Shown here piece by piece: positions 26,204-35,115 of a stretch of 64,000 nucleotides of DNA. The notes beneath the pieces are model-generated. The model had not been told where the DNA came from. It was given only the letters and a program-made list of their open reading frames with translations, and ran no database searches. Position 1 is the stretch's first letter. Every line of letters starts with the position of its first letter. Both the position numbers and the translations under genes were made by a program. Origin of the DNA: Cyclobacteriaceae bacterium (lineage in GTDB: Bacteria; Bacteroidota; Bacteroidia; Cytophagales; Cyclobacteriaceae); NCBI GenBank assembly GCA_019694875.1, contig JAIBBC010000003.1, positions 984,469 to 1,048,468 on the forward strand, in the 5' to 3' direction.

Positions 26204-27205
26204 TTATTCAACCTTCTTCATCCCTAACTTCTCAATGGCAAACCGCTCCATTTCATGATAAACTCCTTCCACATCTTTAGAAGTTAAAGAAGAACCCATA
26301 ACGTGCGCGCCAACGTTAGGCATCGCAATAGCTTCTTTTAAACTATCAGGTGTGCCGAGCTGTTTGTGCATTTCAAGCATGGCGCTCACTTTTACTTCCA
26401 GATCCTGGTGTTCTTCATCTTTATAATAATATAAATTCAGGCACGGCTGCTTCACCCGCTTGAACGTTTCCTCAGTCATGCTGCTCTCTACCAACTCTTC
26501 CAGTTGCACGAGTGCCTCAATACGGTACTTACTGTTCCAGTACTTGGCGCGTTCAGTATCGGGAACCCACTCGCGATAATCACTGCCCAGCACCGTGCGG
26601 GCAATCTTCAATCCCCAGTGATCATTCAGCAAAAATGCCGCTGGATCGTTGATGGCAATGTTGGGCGACATGTTGATGAGTGCATACACATCGTTGGGAT
26701 ATTCTGCTGCCAGCATCAATCCCACAGTCCCGCCTGTTGAACAGGTTACCAGAATTACTTTATCGCCAATCGCCTTCCCCATCGCAAGTGCATCTTTAGC
26801 GCTGTTCCAGAATCGATCGGCCGTGAAGTTCAGCAAGGTTTCGGTTGTATCAATTCCGTGATCGGACAGGCGCGCGAGGTAAAGATTTGCACCAAACGCT
26901 TTCGCGAATCTGCGATGCACCGGATCTCCTTCCATCTGGCTTGCCGAAAATCCGTGCAGATAAACCACTGCATACTCGGTTTTCCTTTTTACTGAGTCAG
27001 CCCAGACAATGCGCGCCTCATTATTCGGCTTGAGTTTGTGCTGGCTCTCTTTAAACCTGAGGTACGCATCCAGTGCAACTGGCGCACCGTCCATCGGACT
27101 GAAGGCTTTATTGAATTTCGGATGGTCTGGTTTCGGGCCGGAGAAGTATACGATAACCAGGATCACCAACAAAACCGAAAAAGAAATCAGGAGAATGCGC
27201 TTCAT
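26204..27205 (-). CDS. Alpha/beta-hydrolase, membrane-anchored serine esterase or lipase-like
   Basis: 333 residues from the ATG at 27205; the frame stays open upstream to 27421 but that part is not convincing and the chosen start gives a signal anchor (MKRILLISFSVLLVILVIVYF). Motifs: oxyanion HGF (YLHGFSASQMEGD near 115), nucleophile elbow CSTGGT (LVTCSTGGTVGLML near 190), and a late histidine in NVGAHVMG. Substrate not predictable. The active site would face the periplasm if the N-terminal helix is an anchor. Neighbours give no pathway. Confidence 0.85.
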   Translation of the reverse strand: MKRILLISFSVLLVILVIVYFSGPKPDHPKFNKAFSPMDGAPVALDAYLRFKESQHKLKPNNEARIVWADSVKRKTEYAVVYLHGFSASQMEGDPVHRRFAKAFGANLYLARLSDHGIDTTETLLNFTADRFWNSAKDALAMGKAIGDKVILVTCSTGGTVGLMLAAEYPNDVYALINMSPNIAINDPAAFLLNDHWGLKIARTVLGSDYREWVPDTERAKYWNSKYRIEALVQLEELVESSMTEETFKRVKQPCLNLYYYKDEEHQDLEVKVSAMLEMHKQLGTPDSLKEAIAMPNVGAHVMGSSLTSKDVEGVYHEMERFAIEKLGMKKVE

Positions 27206-27256
27206 ATTTTTTCGCGGGAGAATGTTCACCGAAGATAAGGAGAAAAATGGATGTTT

Positions 27257-27273
27257 GGGGACACTTGGTCCCC
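27257..27273. repeat. Short GGGGAC-N5-GTCCCC palindrome
   Basis: Perfect 6-bp inverted repeat (27257-27262 and 27268-27273) in the 127 bases between divergently transcribed genes (hydrolase, and a lipoprotein at 27333). It could be an operator or a remnant of a dispersed repeat. Confidence 0.35.
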
Positions 27274-27332
27274 TTCGACTCCGGCAGAAAAGCAAGGCAT
27301 AAGTTTCGTTCAAAAAATTATATCTTTCTGCT

Positions 27333-27929
27333 ATGAGACCCTGGTTCCTTTCAATTTTTGTATTTCTTATCACCGCTGGTGTGCTGTCCGGATGCATGCG
27401 GCAGATGATGGAAATCAGCAAGGCAGCAACGATAAAAGCCGTTCAGCCGGAATTTGAGCAGGTGGATTTTCAGGAACTGATGAAACGCTACATGAGCAAA
27501 GACGTGTCTTCGAGCGATGATATCGAAGGCATTTACTCGGTTTCGATTGTAGTTGAGAAAAAGAACAAGCCGTTGTTTTCTTCTGAAGAACAACAGCGCG
27601 TGGTTGAACGAAAGGAAAACTATGCAACGGTCGCTATTGTTCGCGACCACACGTCCGGCCGGGAGTATATTGAAATCTCCTTAGACAAAGAAAAACAGTC
27701 TTCCTATCCCGTACGTGGTGAATTCGCACCGATGAACGACCGAAACATTATGATTTACAAACATTTCGAACCGAAGGGAAAAAGTTTCACATACACGTTT
27801 TCATTTGATAAAGACCGTGACATGCTGGAAGGTATCCGCACGGAAGTGAACGGGAAAACCGAGTTTACATACAAGATGACCTACCTCAAGATGCAGCCCA
27901 AACGTAACACAGCGGGAAGCGGCTATTAA
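27333..27929 (+). CDS. Predicted lipoprotein of unknown function
   Basis: 198 residues. The prolipoprotein signal MRPWFLSIFVFLITAG ends in the lipobox LSGC. The mature part is mixed alpha/beta, with a C-terminal segment FEPKGKSFTYTFSFDKDRD that looks like a small beta-barrel or lipocalin-like sheet. No family recognised. Monocistronic, convergent with the lipoprotein gene ending at 27990. Confidence 0.7.
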   Translation: MRPWFLSIFVFLITAGVLSGCMRQMMEISKAATIKAVQPEFEQVDFQELMKRYMSKDVSSSDDIEGIYSVSIVVEKKNKPLFSSEEQQRVVERKENYATVAIVRDHTSGREYIEISLDKEKQSSYPVRGEFAPMNDRNIMIYKHFEPKGKSFTYTFSFDKDRDMLEGIRTEVNGKTEFTYKMTYLKMQPKRNTAGSGY

Positions 27930-27956
27930 AAAAACGCCCCGCATTACTGCGAGGCG
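27928..27956 (-). terminator. Intrinsic terminator for the 27990-28445 gene
   Basis: CGCCCCGC (27935-27942) and GCGAGGCG (27949-27956) form a GC-rich stem with a 6-base loop. On the minus strand it is followed by TTTTTTT. Confidence 0.8.
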
Positions 27957-27989
27957 CAAACCTAAAATTAAACTACCTACCTGAAATCT

Positions 27990-28445
27990 TTACCTGGAAA
28001 CAACCCGCTGACGCTCAGCTTTGCGGCCGGAATAATATCCATCCTTCCAAAGTGTAGCTTCACAGAAATCCTTAATCGTATTTGAATAGCGGTCACGAAC
28101 GTAATAATTCAATGTTATCTGATCGTTATAAATCGTGCCTGCGCCTTCAATTTCATATCCATCGATAACCTGGAAAGGAATAGTGATCGCATCGTATGAC
28201 ACCGTAGCGTATACAGACAGCCCATCGGTATACAAATTTTCGATATACACTTCATTTGGACGCACGCCTGATGAAATCCAAACATCATACTCATAGTATT
28301 CGTGATACGTTTGGCTGTACTCTTCATTATAGTGACTTCCGATAATACGGTCACGCGAACGATACGGTCTTTCGGTATCAACCACGTAAACATCACACGA
28401 AGCGAGCGCAATGAGCGCAGTCAGAAATAAAAATGACCTTTTCAT
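27990..28445 (-). CDS. Small lipoprotein of unknown function
   Basis: 151 residues from the ATG at 28445 (MKRSFLFLTALIALASC, lipobox LASC); the frame extends to 28520 but only this start gives a signal peptide. The mature protein is rich in tyrosine and arginine, with alternating strand patterns (YDVWISSGVRPNEVYIENLY, then VSYDAITIPFQVI), suggesting a beta-sandwich. No family recognised. Confidence 0.7.
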   Translation of the reverse strand: MKRSFLFLTALIALASCDVYVVDTERPYRSRDRIIGSHYNEEYSQTYHEYYEYDVWISSGVRPNEVYIENLYTDGLSVYATVSYDAITIPFQVIDGYEIEGAGTIYNDQITLNYYVRDRYSNTIKDFCEATLWKDGYYSGRKAERQRVVSR

Positions 28446-28600
28446 AATACTGGGATTTAAAGTCAGGTCATGTAATACAATGCACATGCCAAGTCTGAAA
28501 AGGGCGAAAACGAGGCGCATTCACATCTTTTAACGAAATACTTTACTTGGAGACACTTCCCTGCGCTCAGCGTCACGGTTTGTGAATTGGGTGAGTATAA

Positions 28601-28634
28601 AAACAAAAGCCCCGGCCGTCCGCCAGGGCTTTTC
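28601..28634 (-). terminator. Intrinsic terminator of the dcw operon
   Basis: AGCCC (28608-28612) pairs with GGGCT (28626-28630) around an inner GC-rich part. On the minus strand the stem is followed by TTTTGTTTTT. It lies about 155 bases past the ftsZ stop and 24 bases past the small ORF. Confidence 0.8.
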
Positions 28635-28657
28635 AAAGGTTAAAAAGTAATCAGGTT

Positions 28658-28780
28658 TTAGGAACCTGAACTAATAATCAGGCACATCAGCACCGGCAAA
28701 AAATATTTACCACCAACAACCACTACGAATGGAGTAAAATACCGGACGTGCTGAATATGCCATACCTTTGAAGTCTTCAT
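28658..28780 (-). CDS. Possible 40-residue membrane peptide at the end of the dcw operon
   Basis: ATG at 28780, six bases after the ftsZ stop codon, to TAA at 28658. The product begins MKTSKVWHIQHVRYF, then has a hydrophobic stretch (TPFVVVVGG) and a second one (YFLPVLMCLIIS). It lies inside the ftsZ transcript, before the terminator. Its position suits a translated small gene, but no homologue is recognised and the peptide could be chance. Confidence 0.35.
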   Translation of the reverse strand: MKTSKVWHIQHVRYFTPFVVVVGGKYFLPVLMCLIISSGS

Positions 28781-28786
28781 TAACGT

Positions 28787-30379
28787 TTAGTCAACATTAT
28801 CGTGCAGGAACTTGTTGTTACCCAACAAGCTGTTATCGTCATTGAGATTGTACTTTGAGATCAACGGCTCTGATGAATGCGGAACGTTGTCCATCTTCAC
28901 ACCGCGTCTTAAATAAGCAGGCAATGCCCACTTTTCGTTGAACTCTTCTTTTGTCATCTCCTGCTTGCGTGCATTCTTCAACTTCTCCTTGCGTTCTTTC
29001 GCCTGCTCCTGCAAACGCTGTTTTGCCGAACGGATTTCCATCATCCCTTCTTCGTTGATGATCTGATCTCCATACTTCTCAGTTTCGCGCTCGAATTCAT
29101 CGTCATGATTGCCAAAGAGGCTCTCATCGCTGAAATCGTCTTCGGTATCTTTAACCGGATTCTTGCTCACCGGCATATCGAAAACAAACTCACGCTGTAC
29201 CGGTTTCTCATCTTCTTCTTCCCGTTTCTTAATCGGCTTAACAGGCTCCTCTGTTTTCTTCAGCTGGATTTCGTTTGAATGATTGATATTCTCCTGCTCG
29301 AACATCCAGATTTGGCTGCGGTCGAGGTCATGCACTTTCTTCTTATCCTCTTCTTCTTCCTGCTTTTTTGTTTCCTCTGCCAACGTTTCTTCAGTCTGGA
29401 AACCGGTTGCAATAACTGTTACACGCAAACGATCACCCAGCGCAGCATCCACACCATGACCGAAAATCATTTCGGCTTCCTGGCCAGCCTGCTCCTGGAT
29501 ATATTCAGTTATCTCGGTAAGCTCGTCCATCGACAATTCAGCTTCTGCTCCCGATACAATCGACAACAGAATCTTCTTTGCACCCATGATGTCGCAGTTG
29601 TCGAGCAACGGAGAGCTCAATGCCCCGCTTGCTGCGTTGCGTGCGCGGCCTTCACCTTTGGTTTCTGCAGTACCCATCACCGCAGGACCTGCGTTGCGCA
29701 TGACGGTGCGAACATCCTGAAAGTCGACATTCACATAACCGGCAAGTGTAATGATCTCGGCAATACCCTTTGCGGCAGTGGTGAGCACATTATCGGCTTG
29801 CGCGAACGCAGCACCGATTGGCAGATTGCCGTAAATCTCACGCAGCTTATCATTCAGGATTACAATTACTGTATCGCAATTATGACGAAGCGCTGCGATA
29901 CCCGAATTGGCCTGCTCTAATTTTTTCTTTCCTTCGAACTGGAACGGTTCGGTTACAATGCCTACCGTAAGGATACCCATGCTCTTCGCAATCTTCGCGA
30001 TGACGGGCGCTGCTCCGGTTCCGGTGCCACCGCCCATTCCGGCTGTGATGAACACCATCTTGGTTCCTTCCAGGAACTCTCGGATTTGTTCTTTGCTTTC
30101 AATCGCTGCACCTTTCCCTACTTTAGGATTGGCACCGCACCCGAGACCTTCGGTGAGGTCGACACCAATTTGCAATTTGGTAGGTACAGGGCTTGCGTTG
30201 AGTGCCTGTAAATCGGTATTGCACACCACAAACTCAACGTCCTTTATTCCCTGACGGAACATGTGGTTTACAGCGTTGCTTCCTCCCCCGCCTACACCGA
30301 TCACCTTGATAATCGATCGCGGAGCGCCCAGCGTGTTGTGCTTGGGTAGATCAAATTTGTACGATCCGGTTTCAAACAT
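28787..30379 (-). CDS. ftsZ: Cell division GTPase FtsZ
   Basis: 530 residues, longer than E. coli FtsZ (383) because of the long charged C-terminal linker usual in Bacteroidota. The tubulin signature GGGTGTG is at 116-122. The GTPase and polymerisation domains end near 320. A disordered Glu/Lys-rich region follows, containing the conserved-looking block LPAYLRRGVKMDN near 485, and then the end NNKFLHDNVD. It forms the Z-ring, tethered by FtsA. Last large gene of the dcw operon, 85 bases after ftsA, with a hairpin between. Confidence 0.97.
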   Translation of the reverse strand: MFETGSYKFDLPKHNTLGAPRSIIKVIGVGGGGSNAVNHMFRQGIKDVEFVVCNTDLQALNASPVPTKLQIGVDLTEGLGCGANPKVGKGAAIESKEQIREFLEGTKMVFITAGMGGGTGTGAAPVIAKIAKSMGILTVGIVTEPFQFEGKKKLEQANSGIAALRHNCDTVIVILNDKLREIYGNLPIGAAFAQADNVLTTAAKGIAEIITLAGYVNVDFQDVRTVMRNAGPAVMGTAETKGEGRARNAASGALSSPLLDNCDIMGAKKILLSIVSGAEAELSMDELTEITEYIQEQAGQEAEMIFGHGVDAALGDRLRVTVIATGFQTEETLAEETKKQEEEEDKKKVHDLDRSQIWMFEQENINHSNEIQLKKTEEPVKPIKKREEEDEKPVQREFVFDMPVSKNPVKDTEDDFSDESLFGNHDDEFERETEKYGDQIINEEGMMEIRSAKQRLQEQAKERKEKLKNARKQEMTKEEFNEKWALPAYLRRGVKMDNVPHSSEPLISKYNLNDDNSLLGNNKFLHDNVD

Positions 30380-30420
30380 AATTTTAATTTTTAGTGGTTG
30401 CTTCTTTTAGTTAGGTATCG

Positions 30421-30461
30421 GGTATTAGGGATTAGTAAACTAATGCCTGATCCCTAATACC
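30421..30461. repeat. Hairpin repeat between ftsA and ftsZ
   Basis: GGTATTAGGGAT (30421-30432) and ATCCCTAATACC (30450-30461) form a perfect 12-bp inverted repeat, with an inner TTAG/CTAA pairing. There is no T-run on the minus strand, so it should not terminate; it may set the FtsA:FtsZ ratio by stabilising the mRNA 3' part. Confidence 0.65.
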
Positions 30462-30464
30462 GAT

Positions 30465-31775
30465 TTAATACTCATTCTTTCCATCCAAATCATCGATCAA
30501 CAAACTCTTCGTTTTCGTGAGGATGTCGTTGAAGAAGTTTTTGGATGAAACAGTCTTACGGGGTTGTTTCACACTTACTTTTACCATTTCCCGTGCTTCT
30601 TTGTAGCGGTCTTCACGCTCATCGAGTGAACGGAAGCCAGCCAGTACCAGCCCTACGGCTGTAGCATACATCGGACTTTTCACTGCTTCGATCTTACTCT
30701 TGCCCAGGTGTTCATTCGGATAGCCGATGCGCGTATCCATACCTGTCATGTATTCCACCAGTTGCTTCAGGTTCGCGAGTTGTGCACCACCACCGGTGAT
30801 CACGATACCGCCTGCAAGACGATTCTCGAATCCCGAGCTGATGATTTCAGCGTGTGCCATCTCAATGATTTCTTCCATGCGGGCCTGGATAATGTTTGCC
30901 AGGTTCTTCACAGAGATTTCCTTTGCCGAGCGGTTACGGATGCCCGGGATTGAGACGATCTCATTTGGAGATGCTTCTTCGGCAATAGCCTTACCGAAGC
31001 GTGTCTTCAACTGCTCAGCCTGCTGCGGAAGAACCATCAATCCCGACTTGATGTCGTTGGTGATGATGTTTCCGCCAAACGGAATCACAGCGGTATGACG
31101 AATGATGTTATCGTAGAAGATAGCGATGTCGGTTGTGCCGCCACCGATGTCGATCAGACACACACCGGCTTCTTTTTCCTCATCGCTCAATACTGCCAGG
31201 CTTGACGCCAGCGGCTCGAGAATAAGTTCCTCCGTTTCGAGGTTGCCCCTGCGAACACACTTGTTAATATTGTTAATCGCGTTGGTTTGAGCGGTGATGA
31301 TGTGGAAGTCGGCTTCCAACCGCACGCCCGACATACCAACGGGTTCCTTAATTCCTTCTTCGTAATCGACCATGTAATCTTGCGGCATCACGTGGATGAT
31401 CTGGCTTCCCGGAGGCACTACCATGCGGTACATGTCTTGAGTGAGGCGTTCCACGTCATCGATTGTGATTTCGTCTTCTTTTGAAGAACGGGTGATGCCA
31501 CCATGCTGAATGAAGCTGCGGATGTGCTGACCCGCGATGCCCACATTCACAACTGCGATATCGATGCCCGACTGATCGCTTGCATCCTTAATCGCTTTCT
31601 CGATAGCCTGAACCGTTTTATCGATGTTGAACACAACACCTTTTACAACGCCCTCGCTTTCCGCCTTCCCCATGCCCAGTACCTCGAGCTTGCCGAACTC
31701 ATTTTTCCGACCGACAATCGCACAGATTTTTGTTGTGCCGATATCGAGTCCTACTATGATTTTTGAGTTTTCCAT
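30465..31775 (-). CDS. ftsA: Cell division actin-like protein FtsA
   Basis: 436 residues. Actin-fold ATPase motifs: IVGLDIGTTKICAIVG near the N-terminus (phosphate 1), LIDIGGGTTDIAIF near 210 (phosphate 2), and GGIVITGGGAQL near 335 (adenosine). An SHS2/1C domain lies in the first third. The C-terminus ends LLIDDLDGKNEY and lacks an obvious strongly amphipathic helix of the E. coli kind. It anchors FtsZ to the membrane and signals to FtsQLBWI. Confidence 0.96.
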   Translation of the reverse strand: MENSKIIVGLDIGTTKICAIVGRKNEFGKLEVLGMGKAESEGVVKGVVFNIDKTVQAIEKAIKDASDQSGIDIAVVNVGIAGQHIRSFIQHGGITRSSKEDEITIDDVERLTQDMYRMVVPPGSQIIHVMPQDYMVDYEEGIKEPVGMSGVRLEADFHIITAQTNAINNINKCVRRGNLETEELILEPLASSLAVLSDEEKEAGVCLIDIGGGTTDIAIFYDNIIRHTAVIPFGGNIITNDIKSGLMVLPQQAEQLKTRFGKAIAEEASPNEIVSIPGIRNRSAKEISVKNLANIIQARMEEIIEMAHAEIISSGFENRLAGGIVITGGGAQLANLKQLVEYMTGMDTRIGYPNEHLGKSKIEAVKSPMYATAVGLVLAGFRSLDEREDRYKEAREMVKVSVKQPRKTVSSKNFFNDILTKTKSLLIDDLDGKNEY

Positions 31776-31828
31776 GATCGTATTTTTAATAGTGGTTGTT
31801 TCGTTTTAGTTGATCTATTTATTGTTCG

Positions 31829-32593
31829 TTATTCTGCAATGATTTGTCCTTCGTATTCGAGGTTTACCCGTTTATAAGTATTCCATCCTTTTTGCGGAAG
31901 AATCTCTTTATAAAAAATCTTCATCTTTTTAAACTTGGTTTCGAGGTTATCAGGAACACCAAATTCAATCGTCTGTCCTCCGATCTGTGGAAGAATATTG
32001 ATGCGGCCTTTGCTGTCGATGTCGAGTTGGGCAATCTGCGCACGCCAAAAGTCATCTTCACGAATCATTTCCAGCATCGCCATCAGATTTTTGGTTTCTT
32101 TTGTCTTGTTCAGATTTTCAAGCGAAAGCAGCCCGCGGATGTATGAACCGCTGATTAACACCACACGCGTAGTAAACTTGTCCGACACCGGCATCACCGT
32201 TCCGTCTTCTGCGATGTAGCCATCCGGTCCGTCATTGCGAATCAGGCGTGCGATTGGCCTGCGAAGTTTTGCCTTCACCACGAGATTGCCTTTCAGATCA
32301 CTGTATAGCTGTGCATCTTTTACAAAACGATTCATTCGAATGCGTTTTTCGAGCTCTTTCATATTGAGCGACTCCAGACTTGCCCCCTTCAGGTTTTCCT
32401 CACCCAATTGCATCAGATCCGCAACATCGCCCTCATCAATAAATTGATTGCCTTCGATATTCTCGACTTTGATAACAATATTCTTTACTGCAATAGCTCC
32501 CTGCTTACGTTCGCTTACCGCGATCAGCAAGAAAACAACTGCCAGCAGTGCTGTAATCTTGATCTCTCGTTTTATGTTGAAGTTAATTTTCAC
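31829..32593 (-). CDS. ftsQ: Cell division protein FtsQ/DivIB
   Basis: 254 residues. Short cytoplasmic N-terminus, one membrane span (about 11-27), a POTRA-like region (IEGNQFIDEGDVADLM near 45) and a beta domain. Sequence conservation in FtsQ is low, and its placement between murC (adjacent, no gap) and ftsA supports the call. It scaffolds the FtsBL-FtsWI complex. Confidence 0.88.
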   Translation of the reverse strand: MKINFNIKREIKITALLAVVFLLIAVSERKQGAIAVKNIVIKVENIEGNQFIDEGDVADLMQLGEENLKGASLESLNMKELEKRIRMNRFVKDAQLYSDLKGNLVVKAKLRRPIARLIRNDGPDGYIAEDGTVMPVSDKFTTRVVLISGSYIRGLLSLENLNKTKETKNLMAMLEMIREDDFWRAQIAQLDIDSKGRINILPQIGGQTIEFGVPDNLETKFKKMKIFYKEILPQKGWNTYKRVNLEYEGQIIAE

Positions 32594-33991
32594 TTATCCT
32601 TCGTATTTCTTGTTCAACATATTTTTAATGGGCTGTACAAACGTATCGATGTCGCCCGCGCCTACGGTGGCCAACACATCGATGTCAAGCGCGTCAAGTT
32701 TTTCCATCAAATCCGCTTTGCCGCAACGCATCTTCACCTTGCTGGTGATGTCGGTAAACAGCATATCGGATGTAACGCCCGGGATCGGAAGTTCACGTGC
32801 CGGATAGATATCCATCAGCACAACTTCATCGGCAATGCTCAAACTTTTCGAGAATCCTGCCGCAAAATCACGCGTACGGGTAAACAGGTGTGGCTGGAAG
32901 ATCACCGTAAGCTTGCGTTGCGGATACATCGACTTCATCGAACGCAGAAATGCTTCGATCTCTGTAGGATGATGCGCGTAGTCGTCAACGAAAATTACCT
33001 TCTTGCCTTTCAGCACAAATTCAAATCTGCGCTTCACACCTGTAAATGAGCCAAGCGCTTCTTTGATCACATTGATCTTAACACCGCACAAATGCGCAGC
33101 GATAGAAGCCGCAATAGCATTTTCTACGTTGTGAAAACCGGGGATACCAAGCCTTACGCGCTCATTTTTAGGACCAAAACCACAAAGGTCAAATTCAAAA
33201 AAGCCACTGTGCGCTGTAATGTTGCCGGCAAAAAATTGCCCCCGACTCATGCTGTAAATATGTTTTTTCACATGATCAACATCCGATGCCAGCAAGTCGG
33301 CAATCGATTCATGAATAATCAGTGCGCCACCTTTCTTGATTTGTTTAATGTAATCGCGGAACGATGTTACAAGGCTGTCGTGGTCGCCATAAATATCTAA
33401 GTGATCCGCATCCGCGTTGGTCACCACGGCAATTTCAGGGAACAATCGAAGGAACGACCGGTCAAATTCATCCGCTTCCACCACCACCGTTGTTTCAGCA
33501 TTCACCGCGCCTTCCATCACCAGGTTTGATTCATAGTTGGCTGTGATTCCCCCCAGAAAGGCAACCATGTCTTTCTTTGCTGTTTTCAGGATATGCGCCA
33601 CCATGGAACTGGTTGTGGTCTTGCCATGTGTGCCCGCAACTCCGATTGTTTTATAACTCTTGGTAATCAACCCCAGCACTTCTGACCGTTTCATGATCGC
33701 GTACCCTTGCTCTTTCAGGTACGCGTGCTCTTTATGATCTTTTGGAATAGCCGGTGTGTATACCACCAGGGTAGTATCTTTCCCAACCATCACCTCCCCC
33801 GGAATATTGCGAATGTCGTCATCGTAGTGGATGGTCATTCCTTCGCGTTCCAATTCCTGCGTCAGTACAGTTGAAGTCTTGTCATAACCGGAAACGTTCA
33901 ATCCGCTATGCATGAACCACCGGGCAATAGCACTCATTCCAATCCCTCCGATTCCTAAAAAATAAATGTTATGGTACTGCTTCAAATCCAT
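32594..33991 (-). CDS. murC: UDP-N-acetylmuramate-L-alanine ligase
   Basis: 465 residues. N-terminal Rossmann GIGGIGMSAIARW, P-loop GTHGKTTTSSMVAH near 115, and the C-terminal VDDYAHHPTEIEAFL motif characteristic of MurC. It adds L-Ala to UDP-MurNAc in the cytosol. Overlaps murG by one base and abuts ftsQ. Confidence 0.97.
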   Translation of the reverse strand: MDLKQYHNIYFLGIGGIGMSAIARWFMHSGLNVSGYDKTSTVLTQELEREGMTIHYDDDIRNIPGEVMVGKDTTLVVYTPAIPKDHKEHAYLKEQGYAIMKRSEVLGLITKSYKTIGVAGTHGKTTTSSMVAHILKTAKKDMVAFLGGITANYESNLVMEGAVNAETTVVVEADEFDRSFLRLFPEIAVVTNADADHLDIYGDHDSLVTSFRDYIKQIKKGGALIIHESIADLLASDVDHVKKHIYSMSRGQFFAGNITAHSGFFEFDLCGFGPKNERVRLGIPGFHNVENAIAASIAAHLCGVKINVIKEALGSFTGVKRRFEFVLKGKKVIFVDDYAHHPTEIEAFLRSMKSMYPQRKLTVIFQPHLFTRTRDFAAGFSKSLSIADEVVLMDIYPARELPIPGVTSDMLFTDITSKVKMRCGKADLMEKLDALDIDVLATVGAGDIDTFVQPIKNMLNKKYEG

Positions 33992-35112
33992 TAGTTCCTG
34001 TTCGCTCCGATTAACTTCTCAATTTCATTTACGATTTCACGCGTTGCGTTTGGCTTCGCCAGCTTTGCAATGTTCTCACTCAACACCCGGGCGCGTTGCT
34101 CATCGAATAATAATTTCATTGCTTCGTCTACCAGCGTTTCATTTGCATCCCTATCGGCCACTAAACATGCCGCCTTCTTCTCAACCAAGGCCATGGCATT
34201 TCTTGTTTGGTGATCTTCCGCTACGTTTGGAGAAGGCACCAGAATGCACGGCTTGCCGGCAATGCACAGCTCCGACACCGCCAATGCGCCCGAACGTGAG
34301 ATCACAACATCTGCGGCCGCGTACGCCAGGTCCATTTCCTTCAGAAAGTCAAACACACGGATTTTTTTCAGATCCTTTCCTGCTAACTGGGTTGTCACGT
34401 TCTGATGATAACCTTTGCCCGTTTGCCAGATCACCTGGATTTGAGCATCAATCAATTTGTCGATACCCGCGAGGATACTTTCGTTGATCGTTCGCGCACC
34501 GAGACTACCTCCAATGATCAACAGTGTCTTCCGGTTAGCTTCAAAAGCCAACTGCGTTAACGCCCGTTCACGTTTAGGATGAATCACGAGGATGTCCTTA
34601 CGAACCGGGTTTCCGGTTAACACAATTTTGTCCTTTGGAAAATATTTCTCCATGCCTTCGTAGGCTACACACACTTTGCTCACTTTTCCGCCCACCTGTT
34701 TGTTGACCATCCCGGCAAACGAATTCTGCTCTTGTGCCACGGAAGCGATTCCAAAACGCGTGGCCGCAAGCATGATTGGTCCGCTGGCATACCCACCGGT
34801 TCCAATAACCGCATGTGGTTTGAACCGCTTCATGATAAATGTTGCACGGATGAAACTCACAATTACCTTAACCGGAAACAGCAGGTTCGACAGGGTTAGC
34901 GTGCGCTGAAGCCCGCTGATCCAAAGGCCGATAATTCTATAACCCGCTTCGGGCACCCTTGTCATTTCCATGCGACCTTTCGCTCCTACAAACAGAATCT
35001 GCGCATCCGGATGGCGTTCGCGGAATTCATTCGCGATTGCTACAGCCGGAAAAATATGTCCCCCGGTGCCGCCTCCGCTGATGATTAATCGATATGGTTG
35101 TTGCTTATTCAA
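33991..35112 (-). CDS. murG: Undecaprenyl-PP-MurNAc-pentapeptide GlcNAc transferase
   Basis: 373 residues, GT28 family. N-terminal glycine-rich GGGTGGHIFPAVAIA, the second loop GTGGYASGP, and the C-terminal UDP-GlcNAc site GGSLGART with a later LVPSPNVAEDHQTRNA. It converts lipid I to lipid II at the inner face of the membrane. Three bases after ftsW. Confidence 0.97.
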   Translation of the reverse strand: MNKQQPYRLIISGGGTGGHIFPAVAIANEFRERHPDAQILFVGAKGRMEMTRVPEAGYRIIGLWISGLQRTLTLSNLLFPVKVIVSFIRATFIMKRFKPHAVIGTGGYASGPIMLAATRFGIASVAQEQNSFAGMVNKQVGGKVSKVCVAYEGMEKYFPKDKIVLTGNPVRKDILVIHPKRERALTQLAFEANRKTLLIIGGSLGARTINESILAGIDKLIDAQIQVIWQTGKGYHQNVTTQLAGKDLKKIRVFDFLKEMDLAYAAADVVISRSGALAVSELCIAGKPCILVPSPNVAEDHQTRNAMALVEKKAACLVADRDANETLVDEAMKLLFDEQRARVLSENIAKLAKPNATREIVNEIEKLIGANRN

Positions 35113-35115
35113 GAT

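Noticed and set aside
29279-29920. Long plus-strand open frame opposite ftsZ (213 codons)
   Set aside because: It is the antisense shadow of ftsZ, with cysteine/histidine-rich nonsense sequence typical of reverse frames.
32408-33049. Long plus-strand open frame opposite ftsQ/murC (213 codons)
   Set aside because: Antisense shadow of genes with strong family evidence on the other strand.
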